Origin: an uncultured Clostridia bacterium
Lineage (GTDB): Bacteria > Bacillota > Clostridia > Lachnospirales > Lachnospiraceae
Reading direction: 5' to 3'
Assembly: GCA_937896665.1 (NCBI GenBank)
Contig: CALBNS010000009.1
Coordinates: 13,713 to 77,712 of the forward strand
Length of the DNA stretch: 64,000 bases
Shown here: positions 36,236 to 45,324 of the stretch, in pieces
How positions within the stretch are numbered: position 1 is the first letter of the stretch
Layout of the letters: every line of letters begins with the position of its first letter
Position numbers and translations under genes: made by a program
Notes under the pieces: generated by a model
What the model was told of the DNA's origin: nothing
Seen by the model: only the letters and a program-made list of their open reading frames with translations
Database searches by the model: none

Positions 36236-38155
36236 TTACATTGACATAAGCAGTTCATCTAACTCAACCATGATTTCCTGCCTTGTAGGTATCCTACCAA
36301 TGAGCGGGTTCTCCTTAACGACTCCACGCTCCAACATATCCCTATCTGATAACCTCTTGATGATTTTGTCCCTTTTCTTTCGCATAGCATATGAAACTCC
36401 AAACTGGAATATTTTCTCTTCTGGTATCTCTGATTCAAGTTCGCTTTTGCGATAAGGAATATAATTTGCACTACCTGCTGCCTTCACTCCGCCTTTTCCA
36501 ACCAGTATCTGTGGCTCATCAAGGAAGAAAAGCATTGCGGTTTGCTGTCCATATCGTCTAGTAACTCCTCTAAATCTAAACCCGTAATCTTCAATCCAAT
36601 CCATCGTCTCATAAACAACTTCACAAAACGGAGCTGCTGGGATGTCACTAATCGTCTTCCCATCTTTATTCTTAAGTGCGACTGCCCCTGATCTATTTTT
36701 GTCACAGCTTCTCACGACTATGGCTTGTAGCAACGGATGGTATAAAAACTCCACGTAATCAACCCCATCAAATCGGTCATGAAATTTCTTATTAATCTTG
36801 AGTTTCCTTTTGTTAAATGTTAAGGTCGGTGTGCTTGTGTCAATGAAAAAAGCACTGCTTGGAACTTCATACCCCGCAAAATCCATTGATATTATTTTGC
36901 TATGCTCTTTTCCACTTATAATTCGAGCCTCACGTTCTATTTGCGAAAACTCCTCATCCGTATAAGCACTCTTGCAGAAATCGCGGTATAAATCTGCATT
37001 TACACCACCCCATGCAGGAGTAACTGTGACAAATCCTTTTAATCCACCTTCTCCAATAACAGAAATATCTGGAACTCCAGCTAAAGTTCCACTACTAGCA
37101 TTAAGCATTTTTACCGCATTTGCTATTTCACGACTAACAATACCTTCATGATGGTCTGGAACAAAAGCAGATACTCGCATGTCATAATTCTTAACAGTTT
37201 TCTTCTCCTTATAGTCAATAACTATGCTTTTTCTTGCTTCAAGATCTCCCCATCTTCTTTCATTCTGCATAATCGCACGAACCATTTCTGCATTCCATTC
37301 TGTTCTGCCACTTAAAGTTGGTCTATCATTTTCAGTTAAAATTTCTGCTATCTCATTAAGTGAATACCCACCAAGATAAGCAAGAAATATATATCTAACC
37401 GTTATAGCTTCATCTTCCTGAATCACTAAAGCACCATCCTTTGTGTGTCTATATCCTAATAGGTCTGAAACAGGATACTGACCTGTACATATTCTTTGGT
37501 CATAAGACAAAATCATTCGTTTACTCTTATTATCAGACTCCCAATCCGCCAACATCGCATGAATAAATAATGCCATTGTAGAATTAGGATCCAAAGTATA
37601 AAGCCCCTCTGTTTCAAAATAAACTCCAACTGGATGTCTCGGATTATCTGTTATTAAATGCTTTATCTGCTCAATACAGTCCGTAACATTTCTTGCAAAT
37701 CTAGAAACACTGGCACACAAAATTGTGTCAAACTTTTGGTCTGCTGCATCCTGTAGCATTTGCTTAAATTCAGTTCTTCTTTTCATCGAAGTTCCTGACT
37801 TTCCTTCATCAGCATAAATCTTATACAAATCCCAGTTCTCTTTTTCAGCCACCTTCTCTGTATAATATTTTGTCTGATTTTCAATAGATGATACCTGTTC
37901 CTCACTCTGCGTACTTACCCTGGCATAAACCGCAATGCGCTTATAATCTGAATCATTAATGGTAGGCTGTGGCTTTGGTCTGCGTAAGACTGCTCCCTCT
38001 GGCACAGATGAATTACGAATCCTACTTCTAGTCCCCTCTTTTCTCTCTTGGACTCCATTCTTCTGTTGCCTCCAAGGACGAGAAGCCATCTCATGATATA
38101 TTGTGCTTTCAGACACACCTTCTTCCGCTATAAGCTTCTCCAATTTCTTATCCAT
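36236..38155 (-). CDS. Large serine recombinase of an integrative element
   Basis: A 639-residue large serine recombinase. The resolvase domain begins KRIAVYARVSTQSEEQ with the nucleophile Ser near residue 81. It continues with DEGKSGTSMKRRTEFKQML and the ASVSRFARN arginine motif, then the long alpha-E helix and the recombinase domain (PVSDLLGYRHTKDGALVIQE; YSLNEIAEILTENDRPTLSG). From about residue 400 the C-terminal region departs from usual zinc-ribbon/coiled-coil recombinases and is shared with the two downstream proteins. ATG at 38155 overlaps the stop of the preceding resolvase-like gene. It should catalyse integration or excision of the element. Confidence 0.85.
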   Translation of the reverse strand: MDKKLEKLIAEEGVSESTIYHEMASRPWRQQKNGVQERKEGTRSRIRNSSVPEGAVLRRPKPQPTINDSDYKRIAVYARVSTQSEEQVSSIENQTKYYTEKVAEKENWDLYKIYADEGKSGTSMKRRTEFKQMLQDAADQKFDTILCASVSRFARNVTDCIEQIKHLITDNPRHPVGVYFETEGLYTLDPNSTMALFIHAMLADWESDNKSKRMILSYDQRICTGQYPVSDLLGYRHTKDGALVIQEDEAITVRYIFLAYLGGYSLNEIAEILTENDRPTLSGRTEWNAEMVRAIMQNERRWGDLEARKSIVIDYKEKKTVKNYDMRVSAFVPDHHEGIVSREIANAVKMLNASSGTLAGVPDISVIGEGGLKGFVTVTPAWGGVNADLYRDFCKSAYTDEEFSQIEREARIISGKEHSKIISMDFAGYEVPSSAFFIDTSTPTLTFNKRKLKINKKFHDRFDGVDYVEFLYHPLLQAIVVRSCDKNRSGAVALKNKDGKTISDIPAAPFCEVVYETMDWIEDYGFRFRGVTRRYGQQTAMLFFLDEPQILVGKGGVKAAGSANYIPYRKSELESEIPEEKIFQFGVSYAMRKKRDKIIKRLSDRDMLERGVVKENPLIGRIPTRQEIMVELDELLMSM

Positions 38156-38674
38156 CGCTATCACTTCCTTCTTCCATTTTTAGCATTGCTGTCTCCAGTT
38201 TATTTTTCCAATCCTCATACTCTTGAGGATATAAGCTAACCAGTTGCTCCACCATCTCTTTGAGTGCACCTTTTTGATCATCATCGTTTTTTATGGTATC
38301 AATATAAAAACCAGAAGTGTCTTCCTTATCGTTTTCATCCTCTGTCATAAAATCTATTTGGCCATCACGTGCATCCATCAAATATTTAAATAAATATGAA
38401 AAATCTCGCATATTCGCAGCAAGATAACCTTTCGTCATTGCCATTATGCAATCGACCTTTTCGTCTAAGCAGTCCTTGATTAACCGAAGCATTTCTTTTC
38501 GCTTAAATATTTCCTTATTACCTGTAATGTCCACATACACACCGACATACTCGAACACATCAGAATCTGCAAACATCTCACGATAATATTGCTGATGGTA
38601 CGGTAATGCTGCCTCTCTTCTCTTTTCCATAGTTTTGCCAATTTAACATATCCGGCAACCTTAATTTTCTCCAT
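38148..38674 (-). CDS. Catalytically dead serine-resolvase-fold protein (frameshift near its start)
   Basis: The fold follows resolvases: KIKVAGYVKLAKL, then GVYVDITGNKEIFKRKEMLR and VDCIMAMTKGYLAANMRDF, then QIDFMTED. The R-V-S catalytic motif reads K-L-A and the S-x-x-R-F-x-R-N motif reads KGYLAAN, so the serine and both arginines are absent. About 60 acidic residues follow. The start ATG at 38674 overlaps the ATPase gene. A one-base shift is needed near 38630, where one A is missing in GCAAAAC; otherwise a 160-residue form starts at 38630. It may be a regulatory subunit of the recombinase. Sequencing error, decay and programmed shift are all possible. Confidence 0.65.
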
Positions 38675-39650
38675 CGACTGTCTCCATCTCCCAATACCAC
38701 TGCCCTAATTTGCGAAAAGATTTAATTCCAAGGATTTTCTTAACTCGTTTTAAAGCCTTGATTCCTATTCCCATTTCAACAAAATGGCTCTGTATATCGG
38801 TTGCTTTCATAGGACCTTCTTCCAATTCCTTCTTAAGAAAATTTGCTATCATTTCATCCTTTGACAAAACATGTGAGTCGCTAATCCAGTAATTCGTCCC
38901 ACTCGCAATCACTGTGATCTTCAGAACTACCCAGCCACTGAAATCCTTTCTTTGCATCAAGCTCAAATCCTATATCATTGCCTCTAGGGTCAAGACTACT
39001 TTTTATTTGTTTCATATATCTTGCCGTGGGATTCCCATCGACTTTATACACCTGTAGAACACTTCTAGCCGAAGCCACCAAATCAATAGAACCAAGACCT
39101 CTATATAAATCTTTTGAGCCTTCATTCTTATTCATATGTCCAATAAGAACAATGGCACAGTTGTATGTTGATGCCCATATATTCAGTCTTTGCATCAATT
39201 TACGAATCTTCTTAGCATTAGTTATTTCAATATCGTCACCCAAGTAAGCCTGAAACGGATCTATAACCAAAAGATTAGCCTTAAAATCTATAATGGCGTC
39301 TCTCAATTTTCATCATCTAATGTTAGGCTTATTAATTCTTCGTCAATAAAGGCAACCTTATTACAATCAGCGCCACTTCTTTCTAATCGAGGTTTTATCG
39401 TATCAGCAACTCCATCCTCGGAGCATTGATATATGACTCTCTTGGGAACAGCTATCTTTTGCCCATCTGGGGTAAAGTCAGCATTTGTAAGACATGCTAT
39501 AAGATTCATCATCATTGTTGATTTCCCATCACCAGGGTCACCTTGCAATAATGTAATTTTTCCACTTGGAATATATGGATACCATAACCATTCAACCGGG
39601 ACAGATTTCACTTCGCTATACAACTTCAATACCCCCGTACTTTGGCTCAT
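38661..39650 (-). pseudogene. RepA/AAA_25-type ATPase interrupted by two indels
   Basis: The N-terminal part has Walker A LLQGDPGDGKSTMMMNLI (to 39303). The middle part has LLVIDPFQAYLGDD then AIVLIGHMNKNEGSKDLYRG and SIDLVASARSVLQV (39306-38881). The C-terminal winged helix reads VLSKDEMIANFLKKELEEGP then SFRKLGQWYWEME (to 38661). A missing T near 39305 and one extra base near 38880 break the gene. The family is a DnaB/RepA-like replicative ATPase of integrative elements. The start has AAAGGAAGTG upstream. Confidence 0.8.
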
Positions 39651-39701
39651 TTTTTCACTTCCTTTGATAAATATCCCAACTTACTCCTTCAGTATATATA
39701 C

Positions 39702-39817
39702 AAAGGGGACCTCTTACGATGACCCTGTGGGTCACAATTTCCTATCTTCGTGACCCACAAGGTCACAAAATGGCTTAAGGGAACCCATGTGGTAGGGAGT
39801 GTCAAAAGGGACCTCTT
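39702..39817. repeat. Pair of 15-base direct repeats
   Basis: CAAAGGGGACCTCTTA (about 39701) and CAAAAGGGACCTCTTA (about 39803) lie about 101 bases apart. They bracket the two palindromic sites in front of the RepA-like gene. Together they resemble a replication-origin or regulator-binding region. Confidence 0.6.
39719..39766. promoter_or_regulatory. Two palindromic sites upstream of the RepA-like gene
   Basis: ATGACC-N5-GGTCAC (39719-39735) and GTGACC-N5-GGTCAC (39750-39766) have centres 31 bases apart, three helical turns. The two sites are also inverted with respect to each other, so the RNA could form a long hairpin. Candidate operator or origin iterons. Confidence 0.6.
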
Positions 39818-39946
39818 AAAAATATAATTATCTTGATATGTTACTTTTTCAGAGTTAACATACCGACTGCCTAATGCGGGCTGCATGCAGAAAGGACGCT
39901 TAATGAAAACAATGGATTTTGAAGGAATGGGAACAAAGGATGTAGC

Positions 39947-40150
39947 ATGGATTTCTTTGTCAGCATTGCCAATGCTCTTGAAATCTCAGCTGACTCTCTC
40001 CTTGTTGATAGCTTGGAATTCCCAGAAAAAACATCTGATGAAGTAGAAATTAGCCAGATTCTTTCCGGCTGCACTTCTGAAGAAACAACTATTCTCATAA
40101 GGACTATCAATGCCTTAAGAGAAATACTAAAAAGTTTTACTGTTAAATAA
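39947..40150 (+). pseudogene. C-terminal fragment of an Xre-family regulator
   Basis: It reads FFVSIANALEISADSLLVDS then EISQILSGCTSEETTIL and IRTINALREILKSF. This is the end of a typical HTH_3 repressor (last helix plus the C-terminal helical pair). The first four helices are missing, and the sequence just upstream is in another frame. Confidence 0.6.
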
Positions 40151-40235
40151 TTTTTAGGCACAAAGCTCGCGTAGGTCACGGATGCACTCTCAGATACATA
40201 TCTGGAGTGCTATCTGTGATATATGCGGACACCTC

Positions 40236-40586
40236 TTATACTTCCACCATTGTTCCACTCTTAAATTCAACTGTAAATGTTACATCCTCATGCACCGTCA
40301 CCTGTTCTATCAGTCTTCTGACCAGTCCGTCATCAAACTCATTAAGTTCCACTGTCTGCTCATGAAGGAAAGTGACTAACTCTTCTCTTCGAAGCTGCCT
40401 GCCTTTTTTCTCTGCAACCGATAACTGAAGTCTTTGTCTTTCTTCCCTTAATCGTTCCGATTCAGCTGATAAATTATTGATTCGCAAATTCTCATCTCCT
40501 ATTTTTCGCAAATTAAATTCTCCGCCAATCAGCTGGTTTTTGTATATACTCTGCTCCATCTGCAGTTTAGGAACATCAGGGTTTGC
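40236..40586 (-). pseudogene. C-terminal exon of a second large serine recombinase
   Basis: It reads VPKLQMEQSIYKNQLIGGEF, then a Glu/Arg-rich coiled coil (residues 30-70), and ends VELNEFDDGLVRRLIEQVTV then FTVEFKSG. These are the coiled-coil and final strand of zinc-ribbon recombinases. The upstream 400 residues are missing; a group II intron 3' end abuts it, so an intron once interrupted this gene. Confidence 0.7.
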
Positions 40587-40606
40587 GAATTGTTATCTCC
40601 TTCCAG

Positions 40607-40810
40607 ATCGGGTAGGAGGTAGATAATTACTTTATCTACCGACCTCCCACACCACCGTACGTACCGTTCGGTATACGGCGGTTCTTTAGTTTTCACATAT
40701 TTTCAAATAGAACTCTGTGAATCCACACCATTACTGATGCCAACTTGTGGTTCACTACACTTGGCGGTAAATACCTGTGACTAGACTTTCACTAGTTAGA
40801 TTAGTGCCAT
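40607..40810 (-). mobile_element. Group II intron 3' remnant (domains V-VI)
   Basis: The minus strand at 40,685-40,640 reads ACCGCCGTATACCG-AA-CGGTACGTACGGTGG, a domain V-type hairpin. It is followed by GGGAGGTCGGTAGATAAAGT with a matching ATCTACCTCC arm (domain VI). No reverse transcriptase ORF or 5' end is present. The 120 bases to its right look like the intron's domain IV tail. Confidence 0.65.
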
Positions 40811-40873
40811 GCTTGGCACACAAAATAATAACGCCCACCGTTATAGTGAGCGTTACTGTTTCAATATTTGTTT

Positions 40874-42169
40874 TCAGATACAAAATGCTGCATAGAGAGG
40901 AACTATCTTTTTGTTATCCTCAAATGCAAAGTTTTTCGCAGAGAGCTTGATGGCATAAGCAGGCTTGTAGGTGTCCATATAAACCTTTAAGCTCTTTGCT
41001 CTTGTGTTGTCGGCAGATTTGACCTCAATCGGAATAAGCTGACCGTCACGCTGAATGACAAAATCTATTTCAGCACCACGCTCGGACTCCCAGTAGTAAG
41101 TGTGGTAGCCGCCTATGGAAAGCTGAACATTGACATAGTTTTCAGCCATACCGCCCTTAAAGTCATTGATTTCCTCCACCATATAGAGAATATCGTTAGC
41201 AGCTAAATCCTTTTTGGCACAAAGCAGTCCTAAGTCTGATACATAAATCTTGAACGCATCAATATCACGGTAGTTTTCCAAAGGCTTTTTGATTTGTTCC
41301 ACCTTGTAAACCTGTGACACGATACCAGATAAACAGAGCCATTCAATCGCATTTTCAAATTCAGAAGCTCTTCCGCCTTTTTTAATCAGCTTATATTGGA
41401 AACGGGTGTTTTTCTTTGAGAGCTGAACAGTAATGTTATCATAAGCAAGTCTGGTTTTCTTGATTTCATTCAGATTATTGTACTTGCTCATATCATTGAG
41501 ATAGCTTGCAAGTATCGTATCCTGCGTATGGCGGACAAGGATGTAATCTTTCGTTTCAGCATACTGCATCACGCACTCTGGCATACCGCCTATCACAAGA
41601 TACTGACGGTAGAGCTGCATCGCCGCATCGTGGAGAGCAGAGGGCATTGGCGTATCTGTTTCAAAGCATTTTTTTATCTGCTGTACAAGTGCGTCCTCGC
41701 CCATAGCAAGCATAAATTCCTCCATATCCATCGGATACAGGGTTTTCATATCTACCTTTCCCACAGGGAATGAAAATTTTGCTCTATTCACCGCCACACC
41801 AAGCAGGCTGCCTGCTACGATGATATGATAATCTGGAGCATTTTCACAAAAATATTTCAGCGAAGTCAAAGCCCTTTCGCAAAGTTGCACCTCGTCAAAT
41901 ACAATCAGTGTTTTTTCTTTTACGATAGTCTGACCTGCGATATGGGATAAAATCGGTATCAGATAATCGGGGCTGATATTTTCTTCAAAGGTTTCATTCA
42001 GCTTTGGATTGGTTTCAAAATTGAAATATGCCACATTCTCATAATGAGTGCGACCAAACTCCAAAATAGAGTAGGTTTTGCCCACCTGCCTTGCTCCCTG
42101 CAAAATAAGAGGTTTGCGGTGTTCGCTTTCTTTCCACGCTTCTAAGAAGCCCATAATCTTTCTATACAT
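40874..42169 (-). CDS. AAA ATPase with DUF4143 domain
   Basis: A 431-residue protein. Walker A LILQGARQVGKTYS near residue 22, Walker B TLIVFDEVQLCERAL near 88, and a sensor VAGSLLG near 118 define the AAA_14 domain. The C-terminal DUF4143 domain has a PD-(D/E)XK-like core (GAEIDFVIQRDGQLIPIEVKSA near 365). This large family is common beside mobile elements; its role is unproven. The start follows AAGGAGGACGG and the gene looks intact. Confidence 0.88.
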   Translation of the reverse strand: MYRKIMGFLEAWKESEHRKPLILQGARQVGKTYSILEFGRTHYENVAYFNFETNPKLNETFEENISPDYLIPILSHIAGQTIVKEKTLIVFDEVQLCERALTSLKYFCENAPDYHIIVAGSLLGVAVNRAKFSFPVGKVDMKTLYPMDMEEFMLAMGEDALVQQIKKCFETDTPMPSALHDAAMQLYRQYLVIGGMPECVMQYAETKDYILVRHTQDTILASYLNDMSKYNNLNEIKKTRLAYDNITVQLSKKNTRFQYKLIKKGGRASEFENAIEWLCLSGIVSQVYKVEQIKKPLENYRDIDAFKIYVSDLGLLCAKKDLAANDILYMVEEINDFKGGMAENYVNVQLSIGGYHTYYWESERGAEIDFVIQRDGQLIPIEVKSADNTRAKSLKVYMDTYKPAYAIKLSAKNFAFEDNKKIVPLYAAFCI

Positions 42170-42315
42170 AATCCGTCCTCCTTAAAGGTACTGAACATAG
42201 TATAGCAGATATTCGTGTAAAAATCAATGGTTTTTGCTTGCATTTTAACACTAAACAACATGAATATTTTTAGCAACTTCTCAAATTCCGACACGAATAC
42301 CGCAAATTCTACACC

Positions 42316-42728
42316 TTACACCTCTCCAAATTTGGTTGTCATCAATTTATACAATTCTGTATTTCTTGGGAACTTATTGACAAATGGTACAAGGGAGCTG
42401 CCTACCTTTAAAAGCCCCTGTCCTGCCCCCACATTCGTGATATAGCTCATCTGAAGGTCGGAGATATTCAGGAGCTTGGCAAGCTCAAGCCTGTCGGTGG
42501 ATGCCTGATTGAGCATAATGATAAACTCGGAGTTTGCAAGCATTGTCCTTGCCGTATGGCTCTGTAACAGGTCGTCCACATTCTGGGTAATACCCGTACA
42601 ATAAGCACCGTACTTACGCACACGCTTCCAGAGGTTAAAAAGGAAGTTGGCACTGTATTCGTGTTGGAATAATAGATAAATCTCATTAATAAAGATAAAG
42701 GTATTTCTTCCTTTAGCTCTGTTCTGGG
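42316..42728 (-). pseudogene. VirB4-type conjugation ATPase, C-terminal part
   Basis: It reads QNRAKGRNTFIFINEIYLLF, then HEYSANFLFNLWKRVRKYGA, TGITQNVDDLLQSHTARTML, and SYITNVGAGQGLLKVGSSLV to the natural end. Walker B and the C-terminal helices of a VirB4-like ATPase are intact. The 5' part is cut by an IS66-type end at about 42,730; the matching middle part lies at 45,998-46,478. Confidence 0.8.
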
Positions 42729-42729
42729 G

Positions 42730-43057
42730 TAAGCGTCAAATCGCTCGCCTTACAAAAGATTTAGTTCTATGTCATACTTTAAGATATCTAAAAAATCTAT
42801 AGTTTTTTTGAAGGAGGATATAGCACTATGGATCAATGTACAAAAGAGGTTCGTAAGCAGCATTGGAAAAATATCATCAGTCAGTGCCAGGCGAGGCCGG
42901 AAGGTCAGACTGCAAAAAAGTGGTTGAAAGAAAACCACATTTGCGAACAAACTTATTATCTGTGGCAACGCAGAATTCGGCAGGAAACTTTTGAAGAAAT
43001 GCAGCAATCACACAACACTTTGCCTGCCATAACTCCAGGAAATGAAGTTGCATAGTA
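42730..43057 (+). mobile_element. tnpA: IS66-family insertion remnant with TnpA (orf1)
   Basis: The left end is GTAAGCGTCAAATCG at about 42,730, typical of IS66 terminal repeats. A 75-residue accessory protein (42828-43055) follows: EVRKQHWKNIISQCQARPEG then WLKENHICEQTYYLWQRRIR, the IS66 TnpA helix-turn-helix. TnpB and the TnpC transposase are missing; sequence after the TnpA stop belongs to an integrase fragment. The element inserted into virB4. Confidence 0.75.
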
Positions 43058-43354
43058 AGCCCCTTTGGGTTCGATAAACGAGCATATTCTGCGTCTGTCC
43101 GGAAACAGATGCTCTAAATCGAAATGTTCAATTCCACCAATAACAGAGCGTCTCCAATTCAAATCTTTTTTATTGGCAGATATACTCTCAAAGTATTGGT
43201 AGATATCTTTGTATGAAGTCCACGAATCCATGTCTAGTTCCAGAATTTCACGTATTTGACGTTTGTACATGTAAATACAGCTCATAGAATATCCTGAATC
43301 TTTCATGTGATTAATGAGTTCATCTTGATGGTTGCGTAAATTTGTTAAATCCAT
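43058..43354 (-). pseudogene. N-terminal fragment of a tyrosine recombinase-like gene
   Basis: It begins MDLTNLRNHQDELINHMKDS then YSMSCIYMYKRQIREILELD, a SAM-like core-binding domain. It loses its reading at the IS66 remnant (after DRRRICSFIEPKG). The catalytic domain is gone. The start has an AAAAGGAGG-like site. Confidence 0.55.
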
Positions 43355-43673
43355 GGTATGTTAACCTCCTTTTTGTGTTTGGATTAATCATACCATGGAA
43401 AATAAAATCCAAACTTTTATAATACTATTTTTGGTATTTTGCCTATCGTAGCATTAAGTTTGGATAATATTATGGTTTGGATAAATGAAATTATAGCAGC
43501 AAAGAAAGTACAGGGGCTTTGGGTGCAATAAAATATTGTGAAAATCAAGGGGAAATTACTCCTTGATTTTCACTTAAAAGATTTATGGATTACTTGGTTC
43601 ATGGATATAATTATACTAAATTCCTAATTTTTAGTTTGAATCCCCACGAATACAGTTCAAAACTTTGGTTTGG
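43355..43673. other. Gene-free stretch before the AlbA-type gene
   Basis: About 320 bases. It holds the inverted sequences CCATGGTATG and CATACCATGG flanking the integrase-fragment start, the hairpin at 43,538-43,573, and several TTTGG-containing repeats near the promoter. No ORF worth calling. Confidence 0.5.
43538..43573 (+). other. Perfect 13-bp inverted repeat hairpin
   Basis: Arms GTGAAAATCAAGG and CCTTGATTTTCAC around a ten-base loop. There is no T-run on the plus strand. It could be a terminator relic, an attenuator or an insertion-element end. Confidence 0.6.
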
Positions 43674-43702
43674 TTGACAAAATCTTGGGTTTGATATAAA
43701 AT
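43674..43702 (+). promoter_or_regulatory. Promoter of the AlbA/HATPase gene
   Basis: TTGACA (43674-43679), 17 bases, TAAAAT (43697-43702). The transcript would start about 18 bases before the ATG, just ahead of GGAGGAG. Confidence 0.65.
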
Positions 43703-43726
43703 ATCTTTGGATTGGAGGAGAAAATC

Positions 43727-45298
43727 ATGGATTACGAAGCGATTAAAAAACAGGCAAATGATATTTTAGAGGAACAATCGGTAGAATGTTCATATATTGA
43801 GTATAAATCATCAGCACTACAAAAGGCAAAAATTTTAAAGACCCTTTGTGCATACGGAAATAATTATTATGATAATGATATTCAATATATTTTCTTAGGT
43901 GTAGAAGCGATAAATGATGAAAATAATAAAGCTATCCCAAAACTACCAATCTGTGGAATTCCAAAAGGAAGTCTAGAGAAAAGTAAAAATGAAATTAACG
44001 CATTAAGACCATATCTTTATCCCAATATTTCATTTGAAGTAATTTCAAATCAGTTTAAAGAAGTAGACTATCTGTTAATAGTTGTCCATAGACAAACTGG
44101 TGGTCCATTTATGGTAAATGAAAGAGCCGAAAAAGATAAAACAATAAATCTTAAAGCTGGACGATATGTACGAATTGAAGCTGAGACAAGACTTGCTCGT
44201 GTAGATGAGGAGTATGATTTATTAAGAAAATTTGCAAATTTTCATTATTCATCCTTAACCTGTGCAGATGCAACAATAGATGATTTGAATATAGATTTTA
44301 TTAGGGAATATATTTCAAAGACAACTGAGTGCGAAATAATGCAGGGCTTGGATAAGAAGCAGATGGCAAAGTCATTAAAATTACTTGATAAAAATGACCC
44401 AGCAGAAAAAAAGATTAGGAATTACGCTTTGTTGATGTTTTCTGATAACCCTGAAAAATATATATCGTATTCATATATTGAGCTTATTGTAGATATGTTT
44501 GGTTCTAAGAGAAAAATGGAGTCAAAATATTTCAAAGGACCTATATGGAAACAATATTATGCGGTTGTTAAATTTATAAATGATAACTACTTAAATACTA
44601 TTGTCATAAGAGAAGATGGAGAATCTGATAACCGTAAGGTATCCAATTTCCCATTTGTTGCGGTGGAGGAGCTCGTAGCAAACGCATTGGTTCACAATAA
44701 TTATGAAAATGGTAAGCCGATACAGATTTATATTTCTGAAAACCAAATTAATATTGTGAATTATAATAAGCCATTACCGCCCCTTAGAATTCAGGATTTG
44801 AATGAAAGGTCATATTTTAACGAAAGAGACACAGAAAATCCGGAAATAAGAGATATGTTCAAGTCATTAGGCATTATTGAATCCTTTGGAACTGGTATCG
44901 GAGAGGCTAAAAGGTCTCTCGAAGAGAATGGTTCACCAATTTTGTTTTATAAAACTTTTGAAAATACAGATAATGTGACATCTGTAGTGATACCTGTTTG
45001 TGAAGAATATTTACAGATAAAAAATGGAAGAATGCCTAAGTCGGATAACATAATCGAAAGTGAAACAGGGGAAATTAAAAAAACTATTATGAATTCAAAT
45101 TTCTCTACATCTGTGAAAAATAAACTGATTGCGATTTATGAGGGAGTTGGATATGAGGTTTTTGGAAATTTAAAAGTAATAGAAATTTTAGGTTGTTCTG
45201 AAACAACTGCAACGGCATATATCAAAAAATTATATGCTGACTTAGATTTAGTTGCTGTTGTAGAAGGAATGGGAAAGGGAAAATATCGTTTTAAATAA
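43727..45298 (+). CDS. AlbA_2 domain protein with GHKL-type ATPase domain
   Basis: A 523-residue protein. It has an N-terminal AlbA_2/Schlafen-like domain (YIEYKSSALQKAKILKTLCA; YIFLGVEA; YLLIVVHRQTGGPFMV), a middle domain with VAVEELVANALVHNNYENGK (an N-box-like GHKL motif) and GIIESFGTGIGEAKRSLEEN, and a C-terminal winged helix (VIEILGCSETTATAYIKKLY). This is the family of HTH transcriptional regulators/ATP-binding proteins often carried on mobile DNA. ATG at 43727 follows GGAGGAG. Its GC and direction differ from the interrupted virB4 around it, consistent with a later insertion. Confidence 0.85.
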   Translation: MDYEAIKKQANDILEEQSVECSYIEYKSSALQKAKILKTLCAYGNNYYDNDIQYIFLGVEAINDENNKAIPKLPICGIPKGSLEKSKNEINALRPYLYPNISFEVISNQFKEVDYLLIVVHRQTGGPFMVNERAEKDKTINLKAGRYVRIEAETRLARVDEEYDLLRKFANFHYSSLTCADATIDDLNIDFIREYISKTTECEIMQGLDKKQMAKSLKLLDKNDPAEKKIRNYALLMFSDNPEKYISYSYIELIVDMFGSKRKMESKYFKGPIWKQYYAVVKFINDNYLNTIVIREDGESDNRKVSNFPFVAVEELVANALVHNNYENGKPIQIYISENQINIVNYNKPLPPLRIQDLNERSYFNERDTENPEIRDMFKSLGIIESFGTGIGEAKRSLEENGSPILFYKTFENTDNVTSVVIPVCEEYLQIKNGRMPKSDNIIESETGEIKKTIMNSNFSTSVKNKLIAIYEGVGYEVFGNLKVIEILGCSETTATAYIKKLYADLDLVAVVEGMGKGKYRFK

Positions 45299-45324
45299 GT
45301 TGATATTTGTCAAAGAGGTAGTAG

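Noticed and set aside
39689..39886. A 65-residue minus-strand reading over the palindromic sites
   Set aside because: It covers the repeat and palindrome block, shows no domain and has no ribosome site.
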